Assembly (NCBI GenBank): GCA_014871385.1
Contig: CM026426.1
Location: 97,490,861-97,554,860 of the forward strand
DNA: 64,000 nucleotides
Direction of reading: 5' to 3'
DNA from: Ceratodon purpureus
Taxonomy: Eukaryota; Streptophyta; Bryopsida; Pseudoditrichales; Ditrichaceae
The translations under genes were made by a program, and so were the position numbers. Position 1 is the stretch's first letter, and each line of letters begins with the position of its first letter. Of the stretch, positions 34,275 through 46,477 are shown one piece after another. Below the pieces are notes generated by a model that saw only the letters and a program-made list of their open reading frames with translations, did not search any database and was not told where the DNA came from.

Positions 34275-37200
34275 TCCCGTTCCTCCCAAATACACTATTA
34301 GAAGAAATACTTCGAATATATGAACTCATGCCAGAATACACCCACCCCCCACCATTACCAAACATACCCCACGTCTCACCACAACCAACCCCCACAACCG
34401 CCCATACTACAAAATTGACTACATGGAACGCCGCATCACTCAATACAGCCCTTCCAAACCTACAAGAATTAATTACCAGCACAACAAACGAACCTGCCAT
34501 CATAACAATACAAGAAACCAAACTCACTACTACAAAATCCACAAAATATATACAACGCTTATTTCCAAATTATTAACTATTCTTTAATAACACACATGCC
34601 TTGACACGTTGCATACAACAATGGATGCCGTACACACCGACAAGAGGCGGTCTCCTCACAATGATCAACAAAAAATATGCATACCCAGGCAACATCACAA
34701 AAATCCCCACTCCAAAAGATATATCTCCCTACCTACAAATAATAAAAGTTAATAACAAACCACTACAAACACTCCTCATACTACATATATATATGCCATC
34801 CCACGTAGAGGACATACAATACATACCAATCATACAACAACACATTACACAACAACTCAATACACACCCAACTTTTACCCACATTCTTTGCGTCGATTTC
34901 AATCGCGATATTGCTCTTTGTGGGCGGCAAACTAAACACAACACTACACCCCCACAATCTGAAGACCTTGAGGGGTGAACCTTTATAGATAACCTCCAAC
35001 TCCAATACATCCCCACAAACTGCCCATTTACAAGACAAAGAGGAAATAACTATACTCATACCAGCCTCATAGACGGCTTCTACATAAAAACCACAAACAA
35101 CACACTATTTACTTCCACTACAGACAACAACCATAACCTCAACTCCGACAACTCTCTCGTCACGTTTCACATTCCAACGAACATACTACTAGCAAAACCT
35201 AGTCTCCCAATAAACCAAACTCCAAGACTACTCAACCCAATTCCACAAGAGAATATGGATAAATTTAAACTCGAATATTTTGAGGAAAATGCCCTGCTTA
35301 TAAATGAACTCACTACACTACTCTCCACAGAACATCTTACAGACAACCAATGGCAAACTTTGTGCAAGCAACTAGATCATTTAATCCACAACATTTCTGA
35401 CAAAATCCAGGAAACTTGTAGTGCACCTCCCCTCCCAATACTAACAGCCCATACATCCCCACAAGGAGGTTTTCTCCCTCGAAAACTACAAAAAACATGG
35501 AAGAAACATCTAGCTACATACCACCTCATCCGTAAAACCATTTATATAACAAAAAATTTACCAAACTGGCAAACACACCCCATAATAGAAGAACTAAATA
35601 ATCACACCAATACCATAATCCCACCACTTCCAACTAACGAAGCCCTTCAACAAGCTTGGATCCAAACCATAGTTGACATAGCCAAACAATCAAAACTCCA
35701 CACTCGAAAAATCACTACTAAATACATCCAACAATGTGTCAAAAAAGCAATATTTAAATACAGACAACTATACGACAAAAGCCCAAAAAAAATAAACAAA
35801 TAGGTCTTCAAAAACCAAGACACATCCCCACTAGATTGCATTCTAGACCGTAACAACAACATTCTCACCAACCCAGAAGATATCACAATTGAAATCCACA
35901 CTCAACAATCCATTAGTAACCGACCCACAGTACCTACATGCTATTTCCAACCTGAACACCCCCCACAATGCACCTATGGAGTCAGACAATACCCCTGGCA
36001 CGACCTAGATGGCTTTGTCTTAGAAAAACGCGGAAACCCCCATATCCCACTACACAAACATTTTACTAAAGAAATATTTGAAACATGTCTTAAAAAATTA
36101 TCTAGCAACAAAACTCTTGGGCCAGACAAAATCCCAAACTCAATTCTTAAAAACATGCCTGGAAATTTCCACGAACTACTCTTCCTCTTTTTTACCCATT
36201 GCTATAAACAAAAACAAATTCCCACCTCATGGAAAACAAGTCTCACCATATTACTCTATAAAAAAGGAGACCCTACCCAAGTGCCTAACCCTAGACCAAT
36301 TGCCCTAGCAAACACAATTTACAAATTTTTTACAAGCACTTTAACATATATACTATGAGCATATGGGGAAAAATATCAGATACTATATGATAGCCAAGAA
36401 GGCTTCAGAGCCGAAAGAAGCACAGCCCGTCAGCTACAACTTCTCATTGCCGCACTAGAAGATGCAAAATTCACCAACCAAGATATATACTTGCTCTATA
36501 TCGATTTTAAAAATGCATTTGGCTCCCTCGACCATGCCAAACTCCTTGCTGTTATGAAAGACCTCGGTTACCCAATCAACGCAATCATGCTAATTGGAAA
36601 CATATACTCCCACTCTCACACAATAATTTCCGGTGAACATTTTGGTAAAACAAAACCAATACCGATTCAAAGAGGCACCATACAAGGAGACACACTCAGC
36701 CCCTATCTTTTCCTTATATTTCTTGAACCACTACTTCGCTAGCTACAAAAAGGGAACCATGGTTACACATTTGGAACATCTAAAATCAACATTAGCCCCG
36801 CAGCCTACGCAGATGACCTTGCTGCCCTAACACATACTTTAAATTCTCTACAAATCCAACTCAACAAAATTGAGAGATTTTGCAAATGGGCTAGAATGGA
36901 TCTCGGAGTTACAAAATGTGTTGTCACTGGTTGCCCTAACAAAACCAAAATGCAACCCACTAAATTCAAAACCTACATACAAAACTACCAAATCACCTAT
37001 AGAAATCAACTACTCCCAGTACTTCATCAAAACGAACCCTATACCTACTTAGGCATACAATTAGTCCCCTCTCTTAATTGGAAAATTCAAACACATATTA
37101 CTACTACTAAAGTAATTGACCTATGCAAACGACTAACCAAATGCCCAGCCACAATAAAACAAAGAATTAGCATGATTGACACAGTCATCCGAGCTGGCAT

Positions 37201-40130
37201 TGCCTATAGTTTCTTTGCAGTCCCATACTGACTACCAACCATTCAAAAACTTGACAAAAAAATTATTGCCATCCAAAAACCAAAATGTGGACTCCCCAAG
37301 AGCACTGCCAACGTAATCACACAACTCCTCCACGAATTCTTCGGCTTGGAAGCCTTCTCCCTAAAAAACGCATACCTCAGATGCATTAGTGAACAACTTC
37401 GCAATGCACTAAACGACAAAGGACGCCTCGGAACAATCTATAAAGGATAAACTCACCATATACTTGCCAAAGCAGGCGGTGCCAAAGATATCCCAAGAAT
37501 TAAACCTCAAGACTGCGAACGATCTCCAACAACACGCACACTCTACCTTACAAAAACAGCAAGTGGTATACATCTCAAAAGCACAGAAGAAACCTTTCCA
37601 CTACATCAAACCAAATTAGAACTAGAATAGACGTCTATTACAACCACTGAACTCCCACATTTAGACCCCCAACTATTTCTCAAACTCTTATATAAACTTC
37701 TAGCCCATAACATATATACAATAAAACATCTTACTCTCCCAAATGGCACACACCTAATGTCCCCAGAAAACTCTTATTTATGCCAATGGATTGATATAAA
37801 CCAAATCATATACAAAAAATGGCTCGCCCAAGGACACTTGTTCCCATTAAACCGTCCACTAGTAATCCAACACAACCAACACCTTCTCACCAATTACTAC
37901 ACACAACACAGAAATCAACATTATCAACATATCATAACCACATTATTTACACCTGCTCAACCCCGAGACACAAGATTCATGCCCCCGCCAACTATCACTT
38001 CTAACATCAAAACCTCCACAATTGAATGTAACCCTGAAAGAGACATTGTTGCCACAAAATGTACCCTCCACACACAAACCAACATAACCCACATATACAA
38101 TGACTCTGGAAAGTATCTCACCACCATCCCTACTACAAGGATAGCATGGCTATGGCAACAATATAACGCCAACAAACACAATAACCACATAATCATATCT
38201 GCCATACAAATTTTGAAACAGAAGTAGCTTGGTTATATCAAAGATACGCACACAAAACCAGCAAAACAAACCCTAAACAAACGCCACACCACTCCATCCC
38301 ATCCTCAATTCTAGACACACTCATTACAACCTTTCAAATAATCCACTCATACTTCTCCTCACCAATTACATGCTCCACTACACATACCCAATTTTACTCA
38401 CAATTTCCACGAGATAAAATATTTGGCTCGTTAGGCACTGCCTTTGAATATAAATGGAAAGGCATTGGATATGCTCACCCTCACAATGCTGCAATAGCAC
38501 AACAAGCCATCCACTGGGCCCGATTAGCAGCAAAACAAGATCCTAATACCATCACCATCTTAGCTCTCCCAGACTCTAGTTGGTACCAAAATCTATCACC
38601 ATACATATGCCCCTATCCAGATACACATGCCTTAATCCACTTTGCCGCTGATACCATCACATATGACGAACCCACTCCACTTCTCGACAAAACGACACCT
38701 GAACCTTTAGCATTACATATTTGGTGCATTCACCATCAAAACAACACTCTTGTTAACCCCAACCAAATCAATACACTAAATACAACCCTAAATACCCTAC
38801 ACATCCCACACTACCACACCCAAATTATACCACCAACACCACCCAACACACAAGTCAACAAAAATTAAAAAATGGAACACATCATTATACCCTCCATACC
38901 AAAATCCACAACATCATCCCACACCATCCATACCAACCTATGACATCCCTACCACACTCAAATTCTCACCACTTCACAGTTACTACACAGATGGCTCCTT
39001 CCTACCACCGCAAAAAGTAGATGACGGCCACTGGAAAAAAGAAAGAGCAGGCTACAGAATATACAACCCATCTAAACCTGACATACAAATATCAAAAAGA
39101 TTACCTAGACTCCAAACATGTTTTCGTGCAGAACTCATGGCTATCCATGAAACACTCTTAATACTTACAACTAAATATCATAACGAACTCGCACATATCT
39201 TCACTGATTGTCTCAACTGCATTCATGTTCTCAACACACAACTCCAGCATCCCACTCAACAGAATAACCATGCAGACAAAACCATCCTACAAGAAATGGT
39301 TGAGATACTCAAAAAACGTACACAATCCACGACAATATACAAAGTCAAAGCACACTCCAAAATTGACGGCAATGAACAAGCAGATAAACTAGCAAAAGCC
39401 GGTACTATGAAACGCAACTATCAAAAAGCTGCTAAACCACATGAATTTGCACATACAACACCTTACTACTTTCATAAAGACACATGGCCCGGTCCACACA
39501 AACGACCAGATAAAGGACCAGTCCGCAACTTAGAAGAATATATAAAAAAATACGACCGCGACAATAACCTCATAGAGTTAGCACTGAAATTTCCTAATAT
39601 AAACAAATGGACATCAAATCCCATTATTGATAAAACACTATCTAATGACTTTTGGAAAAACCTCAAAATAACCGACTCCCAGAAGACAAGCATACTCAAA
39701 TTCAGAACCGGTCACTACATGGGAAACTTTGAACCCCCACTTCGCCCCGACAAAAACTTGACCATACAATTTATCGAATTCACCTACACAAACGATAGAT
39801 TTTCACCTGAAGCAATTGGTAGAAAAATTATAAAATACCTACCTCTAATTAATGACATCACTAACCACGAATGGGAAGTTGACCCTATCCTAATTATCAC
39901 AGCCGGAGCCCGAGGCACCACACACATCCCCCCAATGCAACAACTCGAAAAAACATTCAAAATCGGTGAAAACTCTATTAGACATACATTCAAAGCAATC
40001 AATACCATTGCCATCCAACATGCAGCCTCAATTCTACTTCAAAACGCCGAATAGAAAATAACCAACCAGCACCAACATAATAAATTTAACACCCTAACAA
40101 TAAAACAAAACTCTGTAAAAGTGAGAGTAA
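34275..40130 (+). mobile_element. LINE ORF2: AP endonuclease, reverse transcriptase, RNase H
   Basis: Domains in order. Endonuclease at 34410-34980: TTWNAASL, IQETKL and CVDFNRD, the APE-type catalytic pattern. Reverse transcriptase at about 36070-37240: YIDFKNAFGSLDH, IQRGTIQGDTLSPYLF and AYADDLA (catalytic pair at about 36805-36816). RNase H at about 38970-39410: YYTDGSF, RAELMAIHE, IFTDCLN and AHSKIDGNEQADKLAK, with the D-E-D residues visible. The C-terminal domain ends at 40054 (stop). Several in-frame stops and frame changes lie between 34560 and 38900, so it is inactive. The plus strand is strongly G-poor. The RNase H and 2A-like motif speak for an I/CR1-like or algal-plant LINE clade, but I cannot place it further. 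Confidence 0.88.
39137..40054 (+). CDS. Longest intact stretch of LINE ORF2: RNase H end plus C-terminal domain
   Basis: Continuous 305-residue frame holding RAELMAI onward, AHSKIDGNEQADKL, then about 170 residues with NKWTSNPIIDKTLSNDFWKN and FRTGHYMGNFEPP. It is the 3' part of ORF2, not a separate gene. Confidence 0.8.
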   Translation: MAIHETLLILTTKYHNELAHIFTDCLNCIHVLNTQLQHPTQQNNHADKTILQEMVEILKKRTQSTTIYKVKAHSKIDGNEQADKLAKAGTMKRNYQKAAKPHEFAHTTPYYFHKDTWPGPHKRPDKGPVRNLEEYIKKYDRDNNLIELALKFPNINKWTSNPIIDKTLSNDFWKNLKITDSQKTSILKFRTGHYMGNFEPPLRPDKNLTIQFIEFTYTNDRFSPEAIGRKIIKYLPLINDITNHEWEVDPILIITAGARGTTHIPPMQQLEKTFKIGENSIRHTFKAINTIAIQHAASILLQNAE

Positions 40131-40149
40131 TGGTAACAACCACTACTAG

Positions 40150-40375
40150 CCACTCTTTTTTATTTTTATTTTTTATTTTTCATACTAGCTCAACTTCTCT
40201 CAAAGGAATAGGAGGCCGGTTGGTTGCCACAAACTTTCCTGCCATGACCACTCACTAGCAGCACCAAGTCATGTGTATCACATCACCGCTCAAACGAGCC
40301 CAACAAGGTTCGAACCCGGACCAATTAAATGAGATACCACACCTCACTCCAACCAACCACTGATGTCATGACTTG
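40150..40375 (-). mobile_element. tRNA-derived SINE
   Basis: On the minus strand the head has an A-box-like ATCAGTGGTTGG (about 40345-40360) and a B-box GGTTCGAACC (about 40310-40319) 35-40 bp later. The body is unrelated, and the 3' end is A-rich (AAAAATAAAAAATAAAAATA, plus-strand 40155-40180). This is the standard plan of a tRNA-derived SINE. ACCAAGTCATG occurs at both sides of the head in inverted orientation. Target duplications were not found. Confidence 0.62.
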
Positions 40376-40615
40376 GTGACAATGTTCTCCTCAAAATTGT
40401 AATTATGCAAACTTTACTGATATCCTCTACTACTAACAGACTAGTCACTTGTTCCCTAGTTACTATAGTGTCCATTCTCGAAAGGGGAGAGTAGTTTTGT
40501 CCCAATGTCCCTCTGTCCTGTGGACACCGGGTCATTAACATTACGAACGGACACTTTATTCACGCCGGCCCATGATTGGGTTGGTGTTTCTATCTATCTT
40601 CTATGTGCTTGCAGA

Positions 40616-42480
40616 GCGAGCCCCTTAATCAAAAACGCGCTGTTTGGATTCTTCACCCTGATTACCCAAACGAGACCATTGCCGTAGGAAAAACAAGACC
40701 ACATTGGAGATCATCGGAGACGAAGGTCTGGATACCGAATGTGACGAATGTCGCCTGGGAACCCGGCATGCAGCAGGTGACAATAGATCACATCTACCCG
40801 CAGTACATGGACGTCGAACTCCTGCACCCAGCTCAGCAAAGAGAGGGGATTCAAAAACTGTCTGATGCCCTGGACGGAGCGTTTGCAGAAGACGCTACTG
40901 TTGTCTGGAAAACCCGCTTCTTAAAACTCGTTTCATAACAAGTAAAATGAAGTGAGTATCTGTCTGTTTTCAATTCCGTCGATTCCAAGGGTACATTCTG
41001 TCGTTGCTTTCGATTCCCCTGAACAGCGACTATGCAGTATTTAATTAGCCATATTTGATCTGTTGTGTGCAGTATTAGAGTTTATGATTCATGCCATACC
41101 GAAATATACGAAGTGAATGTCTATTCTCATCAGAATCTGAGCTTCGTATTCAACCTCAATTGTCATTGTTGTTTACATGCGTACGTTTTTTATTACCCCG
41201 ACAGTACAATAAGATTATAGCTTTGACATATGCAGATGTTCGAAACATTCAGTGAAGACGTTTCTGTAAAATTGCTATTCACATGATGATTCCGACTATA
41301 GTACGGAACCTGGGGAAGCGGATTTCCCCGATGTTCTAGCGGTTCGTGTCCATCGACACCCATTGTAAGTTAATACGTACAATCAATATATTTTACGTTT
41401 ACATTACAATTCTGGGAAATGTGTGAACCATGATCTTGATGAAAGTTCTTGTACAATTATTGCCGACTCTTTCATTTTTTGGATGTTCTGGCTAGACGAT
41501 GGTGAAATCCCCTTCTGTGTGAACTAGCATAACGGAAACGGTATGCCACTTATTGGCCAAGGCCACGTAGATGACCCTAAACCCAGCTTCAATTGTAGCA
41601 TAAGTCGGTGCAAGGTTACACACATTTCTGTAAAAAGGTGAGCAGTTACATGCATTGAAGTCGTACTGGAAAAGTCGTGGCGATGTTGTGGAGACGCTGC
41701 AGACGCCCCTTCAGTCGAAAATGACGACGATCAAAACGAAGCGTTGAACCATAGGTACATGCGGACGCTGTCTCATATGAACACTTTTTCAAATTAAATC
41801 AAGGACACTAGAGATATGAATAACTGGATAAATCACTTTTTGATTTTCACGGAATGTCAATGAGGACGTTGAACATTTGTGACAGACTCGGGCTTTATGA
41901 CTAGGTTTCATGTCTTACAGACTATGTACTCATTTTAAATTCGTAGACGACAATGAACGAATTGCCCGCATAACCCCTTCATTTCTGATTCAATTAATAT
42001 TCCTGGTGTACTAAAAACTGGGTCCAAACGTTCCAATTTACAGGCTTCGAGGAACGTTTTGTTTCATTGTTCGTAGGGTGCAGTTCCCAAGCTTGTACAC
42101 TGTCAGAATGGGTGTTCGGTTCAGAGAACTAGACAATGAATATATCGATGACCAAAAATGTCTTCCAAAAACATCGGACTAGGTGAGTGAACTAAGATCA
42201 CGTCTCATAATGGGTTCACAGACGTCTTCTGACTAAGCGACCTAATAGGGAATTTCTTGTAGATGAACAGGCTATTCTGAAAAGCCTTCCGCTATCCAGT
42301 GACCGAAGTTGGAGGCAGTTATATCAGGGGACTACAACTTTCACTCGTAAAGGATTCAAATAAGAATGGAGTGTGGACGATCTACAACGCTCTAGAACAG
42401 TTTAGCATTTACGATCTGCTGTACTGGTGAAATTCGATTGAAATTGGCGAGTGGCCTAGAGAAGGTCTCTGGTACGTTCT
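40616..42480 (+). pseudogene. Multi-exon gene remnant with En/Spm-accessory-like exon
   Basis: A clear exon at 40616-40938 follows CTTGCAG and encodes NETIAVGKTRPHW, then PGMQQVTIDHIYPQYMDVEL and DATVVWKTRFLK before a stop. The order (xVGK..H, hydrophobic strand, ..VVWxxRFL) recalls the C-terminal module of plant Ptta/En/Spm accessory transposase proteins; this is a weak match. Further coding-like pieces at 41285-41365, 41490-41636, 41690-41755, 42076-42180 and 42280-42480 (with GVWTIYNALEQFSIYDLLYW) mostly end at donor-like GTAAGT/GTGAGC, but stops are frequent. Confidence 0.35.
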
Positions 42481-43125
42481 CCACCTCCATGTGTTTCAAT
42501 GACCTATAACTCAGCTACTTCCATTCCGAAATTACTTACGTAGATTCAATGCATACAATGAAAGAAATAAGCTACTTTAATTGCTCTATCACTGTAATTC
42601 TGCGATTTTGTATCTGTTAGATGGCTTAACATTACACTGTTCTTTTGTCGTCCAGGAGACATTATTAGCCACACGTAGTGTCCACATGACATGTCAAGTC
42701 AATTTGCGAATCTACCTCGGCCAACACTAACAACAAAGCTGAAACTGTGCCGGCAATGTACTATGCTGATGTACAGGCAAGCACCCCTGACTCTGGGAAA
42801 ATACGCTCTCCATCAACCGTGGTTTAACATGATCTATAGGCATGTATACAGAACTCGAAATCTCTTGTATTGAAGCCGTTTCTCTATGTCATATTTTCCC
42901 CCTAACCCTCTTACAGAGAGCTCCGAGTCACGGAATTATAGCGAAAGAATAAATAACTGAAAGCACATGAACATGGAAAGGATAGAAGAACCGCCGTTGA
43001 GAAAAATGGTCCGGCAAGCACAAGGTAAATTCTATAAGAATTCCAAGCATCAAAGGGTCTCCTGGATGGTCGTCCTTACTAGAGTTTCGTACAATTCAAC
43101 ATTGTCTTCTTATAGCAGGGACACA

Positions 43126-43630
43126 TGTAGCAGAGGTGACCTCCGGCTATGGCCCCGGGGAATTGAAGGGTGGGGGCAGGGTGACCCGGCGCTCACTGGG
43201 CGGGCAGCCCCATAGAATTTTTTATTTTTTATTTTTTTATTTTTTTATTTTTTTATAAAATTTACTTCGGAAAAAATAAAGGCTATAAAAACCAAAATTC
43301 AATGAGATCATCCCTAGCTACCCTGAGATCGTTGTTTTGAGTGAACCCTAAAATTACTTAACGGGCAACGGGTCCTACCGGACCCGTCGCCCTTATTCAA
43401 ACCCTTCTCGCTCCGCTCGATGGGTTTGAAAAACCTTATATTATTCATGTAAATTTCTGAGACCATATGTCTCCCAAAAAAAAAACAAATTTTTTTTAAA
43501 TTTTTTTAAAAAAAAAAATTAATGAAAGTTAGGGCTGCCCGGTGAGAGCTGCCCCTTGCTGGATGTCGGGTCCTCCTGCCCCCGACCCCCCACTCCGCCG
43601 GGGCCATAGCCGGAGGTCACCTCTGCTACA
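43126..43630. mobile_element. Foldback/MITE-like element with ~85-bp inverted repeats
   Basis: Begins TGTAGCAGAGGTGACCTCCG and ends with its reverse complement. Similarity extends through GGCTATGGCCCCGG and more loosely to about 85 bp (GGGCAGCCC). The core is AT-rich with T runs and two perfect-stem hairpins. No coding capacity. I could not identify a target duplication. Confidence 0.75.
43363..43431. repeat. Two adjacent hairpins inside the foldback element
   Basis: ACGGGTCC/GGACCCGT with flanking GGGC/GCCC (43363-43392), then TTCAAACCC/GGGTTTGAA (about 43396-43430). Confidence 0.7.
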
Positions 43631-44041
43631 TTCATACCGACCCTGAGCGAGGACTGTGGACGACACCCGATGTTCTCTGCGTCCTAAATCATCCACATAC
43701 TTCGACTCATTCTGGAACTCCATTTTCACTGATACTGGCGATGCTTTAGCATAGAACTTTAAATTGTCTTCAATAAGGATAGGATTTGCGGCTGTACCTC
43801 CAGGGCGTCCCAGATTAGGAGACAACTCACACAAGTAATCACGGAACGGCAGCCCAGAGGCTTGTCCGAGCTCCTGAACCTCCAAATAGCATAGGTCGTT
43901 CCAATTAAATTTGTTGGAACACTGGATGAGTCGCCCAAGCGCTGGTGCGTCAGGATAAAGTAGGCCATGGTCGTTACAATGCCAATGGATGACGGAGAGC
44001 CAGCCTAAGAGGATACCTTTCTCCATTGAACCGCGTCCCAC
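43631..44041 (-). CDS. Unrecognised exon ending at the foldback element
   Basis: Minus-strand frame from Met at 44041 with GWLSVIHWHCNDHGLLYPDA and EVQELGQASGLPFRDYLCEL. It looks coding (balanced amino-acid use, no low complexity). The frame runs into the foldback element, which supplies its last residues, so the gene was probably cut or altered by that insertion. No family recognised. Confidence 0.4.
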
Positions 44042-46470
44042 ACCTAAGTCACACAGATCGAAATTAACTTGGCATTAGTACGTACATTGGTTACACTGTC
44101 CCAGTGAGACACAGAGGTGATAAGTTCTATAAATTTCTTACTTCATTGGATCTTGCGGTATGGAATGGGTTAGAGCCACCATTGCTTTGACGCCTCTTAC
44201 CTGAGTAAGCAGGTTACCCGTACAATACAGAACACCCTTGCTGCCACAACAACGTTTCTCCGGGCAATATGGTCGAACACGGGAAGAGCAATAGACGCAC
44301 AGATTTAAGTTTCAGTTCAGAAACGCCAACAACAATGTAACTACAGGAAGATGTATGCGGTATTTGGTGCCCACTGCCCAGCGTGCAGGACCGGCCACGC
44401 AAGATTGGCAATGATGACGATTCGACAGCCTTCGTCACCAGAAGCGGCTGAGGTTATAAAAACGATGATTGAAATCCAAGGTACGGTAACGCCAATGATC
44501 TCGGATGTACGTAGTATTTAATTTACCTGTCTTTGTTATGATTCATTTTGATTGCTTGACAGGATCCCAGCCGTAAATGCACCCTGGGCCAATCACTTCT
44601 CCGTAAGTGAAAATCTTACTTCAGTCCAGATACAGTATTCCGGGTATTCATGTCGCACTGGGCCTGTCTCTAGAAATGTCTGTCACCAATCTTATCATAA
44701 TTGTAGATCGGAGCGGAGAAACGCAAATTCTACTTGTGGTTTTGGTTCACTGAACGTAAAGTTGGTTCTGTCCAGGAGGCAGGAGAAAACAGGGATTCGA
44801 AAGCGAGTATGAACCTACATCAACCGCCGGTAACCCAGTATGTTACACCCTAAACACGATGTCAATATTGTATAGGTAAGTAAAACATGAACCACTTCCA
44901 ATCGGAGAAGATATTGACTCTAGAAAATAACTTGAACACAAGCATCCAGTTTTGTGTCCATATTTCTTGGGAAGAGGAAGCAAGCGCGTCAGAGCTTCAC
45001 TATGTCCTTCGTAGTTAGTGAATAAGCGGAATCATTTTCTGTTTTTATGTGTCTATGTCTGTTCCTCTTCTTCATTTTCTCATTAAATTACGACAGCATC
45101 TGTCCTCTCAAGGAAACAGTTGCTGCTTACAAACACGGTCATTGCTCCACTCACGTTATTGATTACCAATGACGTCCCATCATATTAACAGAATCAGGAA
45201 GTAAGTGACATTACACAGGTAGAAATTCGGGATTTCTCAAGGCTGGGTGGAGGTCCTTTTCCATTCACAATCTACTCCTAGTATGGAAATACTGGCGGAC
45301 TGCAGACTGTCTACAAAACCGCCCAACCGGCATGGTTGGCGCCATTCCTCGCGAAGGTCGTCTGACATTTATGGATGTCGTAGTTATATTTCGACATTTT
45401 CCGCAGGTATTGATCTTGGCGTTACTGCTTTTCGCCCCGATTCTCCCCCAAACAGAGTTAATCACTCTCCGTAACACCGTAGGTAAAAGCCAAGGGTCCA
45501 CGAAGGTTCATTATCGTGGCCCCCTCGCTTGGAACCCTTACAAAATTAGGTAGTTTGATGCGTCGACTGCCCGCTTTCATCATCTCGACGGACAGTAATG
45601 ACACCCCCTATCATCCATCGACATCTCCGGATAAAAAATCCTGTCTTTTTTTCTGTATGAAAATGCTTTGACTGCGATGTAACCAACGTCGAGGCTTCGG
45701 TTTACCTTGGTTCCTTTCGGAAGAGCGAAGTCCTGGACATCGAAGACAGAGATACAACCGTAGCATCAACCGGGCACCAGGTTTCGATCACGCGAGCATT
45801 GTGTTAATGCTCGCGATTTACATCTTACAGCTTTATGAAGTCCCCAATTTTTTTTTTTACAATACAAAATATTTCCCAAATGCGATATCTTACCAAGCCG
45901 ACCCCATCCACCCTTCCACCCCCAACCCCTCCCCCCCCACACCCCCCCCCCCCAACCATCCCTCCAACGCACATCATCCAGACAGGAGCGGAAAACAAAA
46001 GGTTTAGGCCATAACATATACCATAACATACCCCACACTAGAGCACCCAACCCTCCCAAGCCACACACGAAATGTAAGCATAGAAGCAAACACCAAGCGT
46101 AACCCCCCAACCAAACACCAAGCGTAACCCCCCAACCAGACACCAATCGAAACAGAGCATCATATACATACCCGAATTTCCAATATTGCTATCGAAATTT
46201 TATATATGTTTCAGAGAATACCATGCCACTCCGTTCAAAGTTACGGCAATTTGTGTTCCAAGGTTCCTCACATGCCTTACTGGGAAATACAAAAATTACA
46301 TGAACCGTCTGCGGCGGATTAGGGGACACTGTTTGGTTTTCTAACGAGGGAACTATTATCTTAGCTCCATCCCCACTGCAACGTCTTCCTACTAATTACA
46401 AAGCATTGAAGACCAAAAATTCACAGAAATAGAGTCTAACGCCGAACTATCTACATGATCCTGCACTCTG
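44042..46470. other. Territory without a supported gene
   Basis: Possible small exons only. A C-rich stretch (45905-45960) produces a spurious W/G-rich minus-strand frame. No repeat recognised. Confidence 0.3.
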
Positions 46471-46477
46471 CATCTTG

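Noticed and set aside
40300-40360. A functional tRNA gene
   Set aside because: A and B boxes are present but no cloverleaf or acceptor stem forms; the A-rich tail points to a SINE.
45766-46146. Trp/Gly-rich 126-residue minus-strand frame
   Set aside because: C-rich low-complexity stretch on the plus strand.
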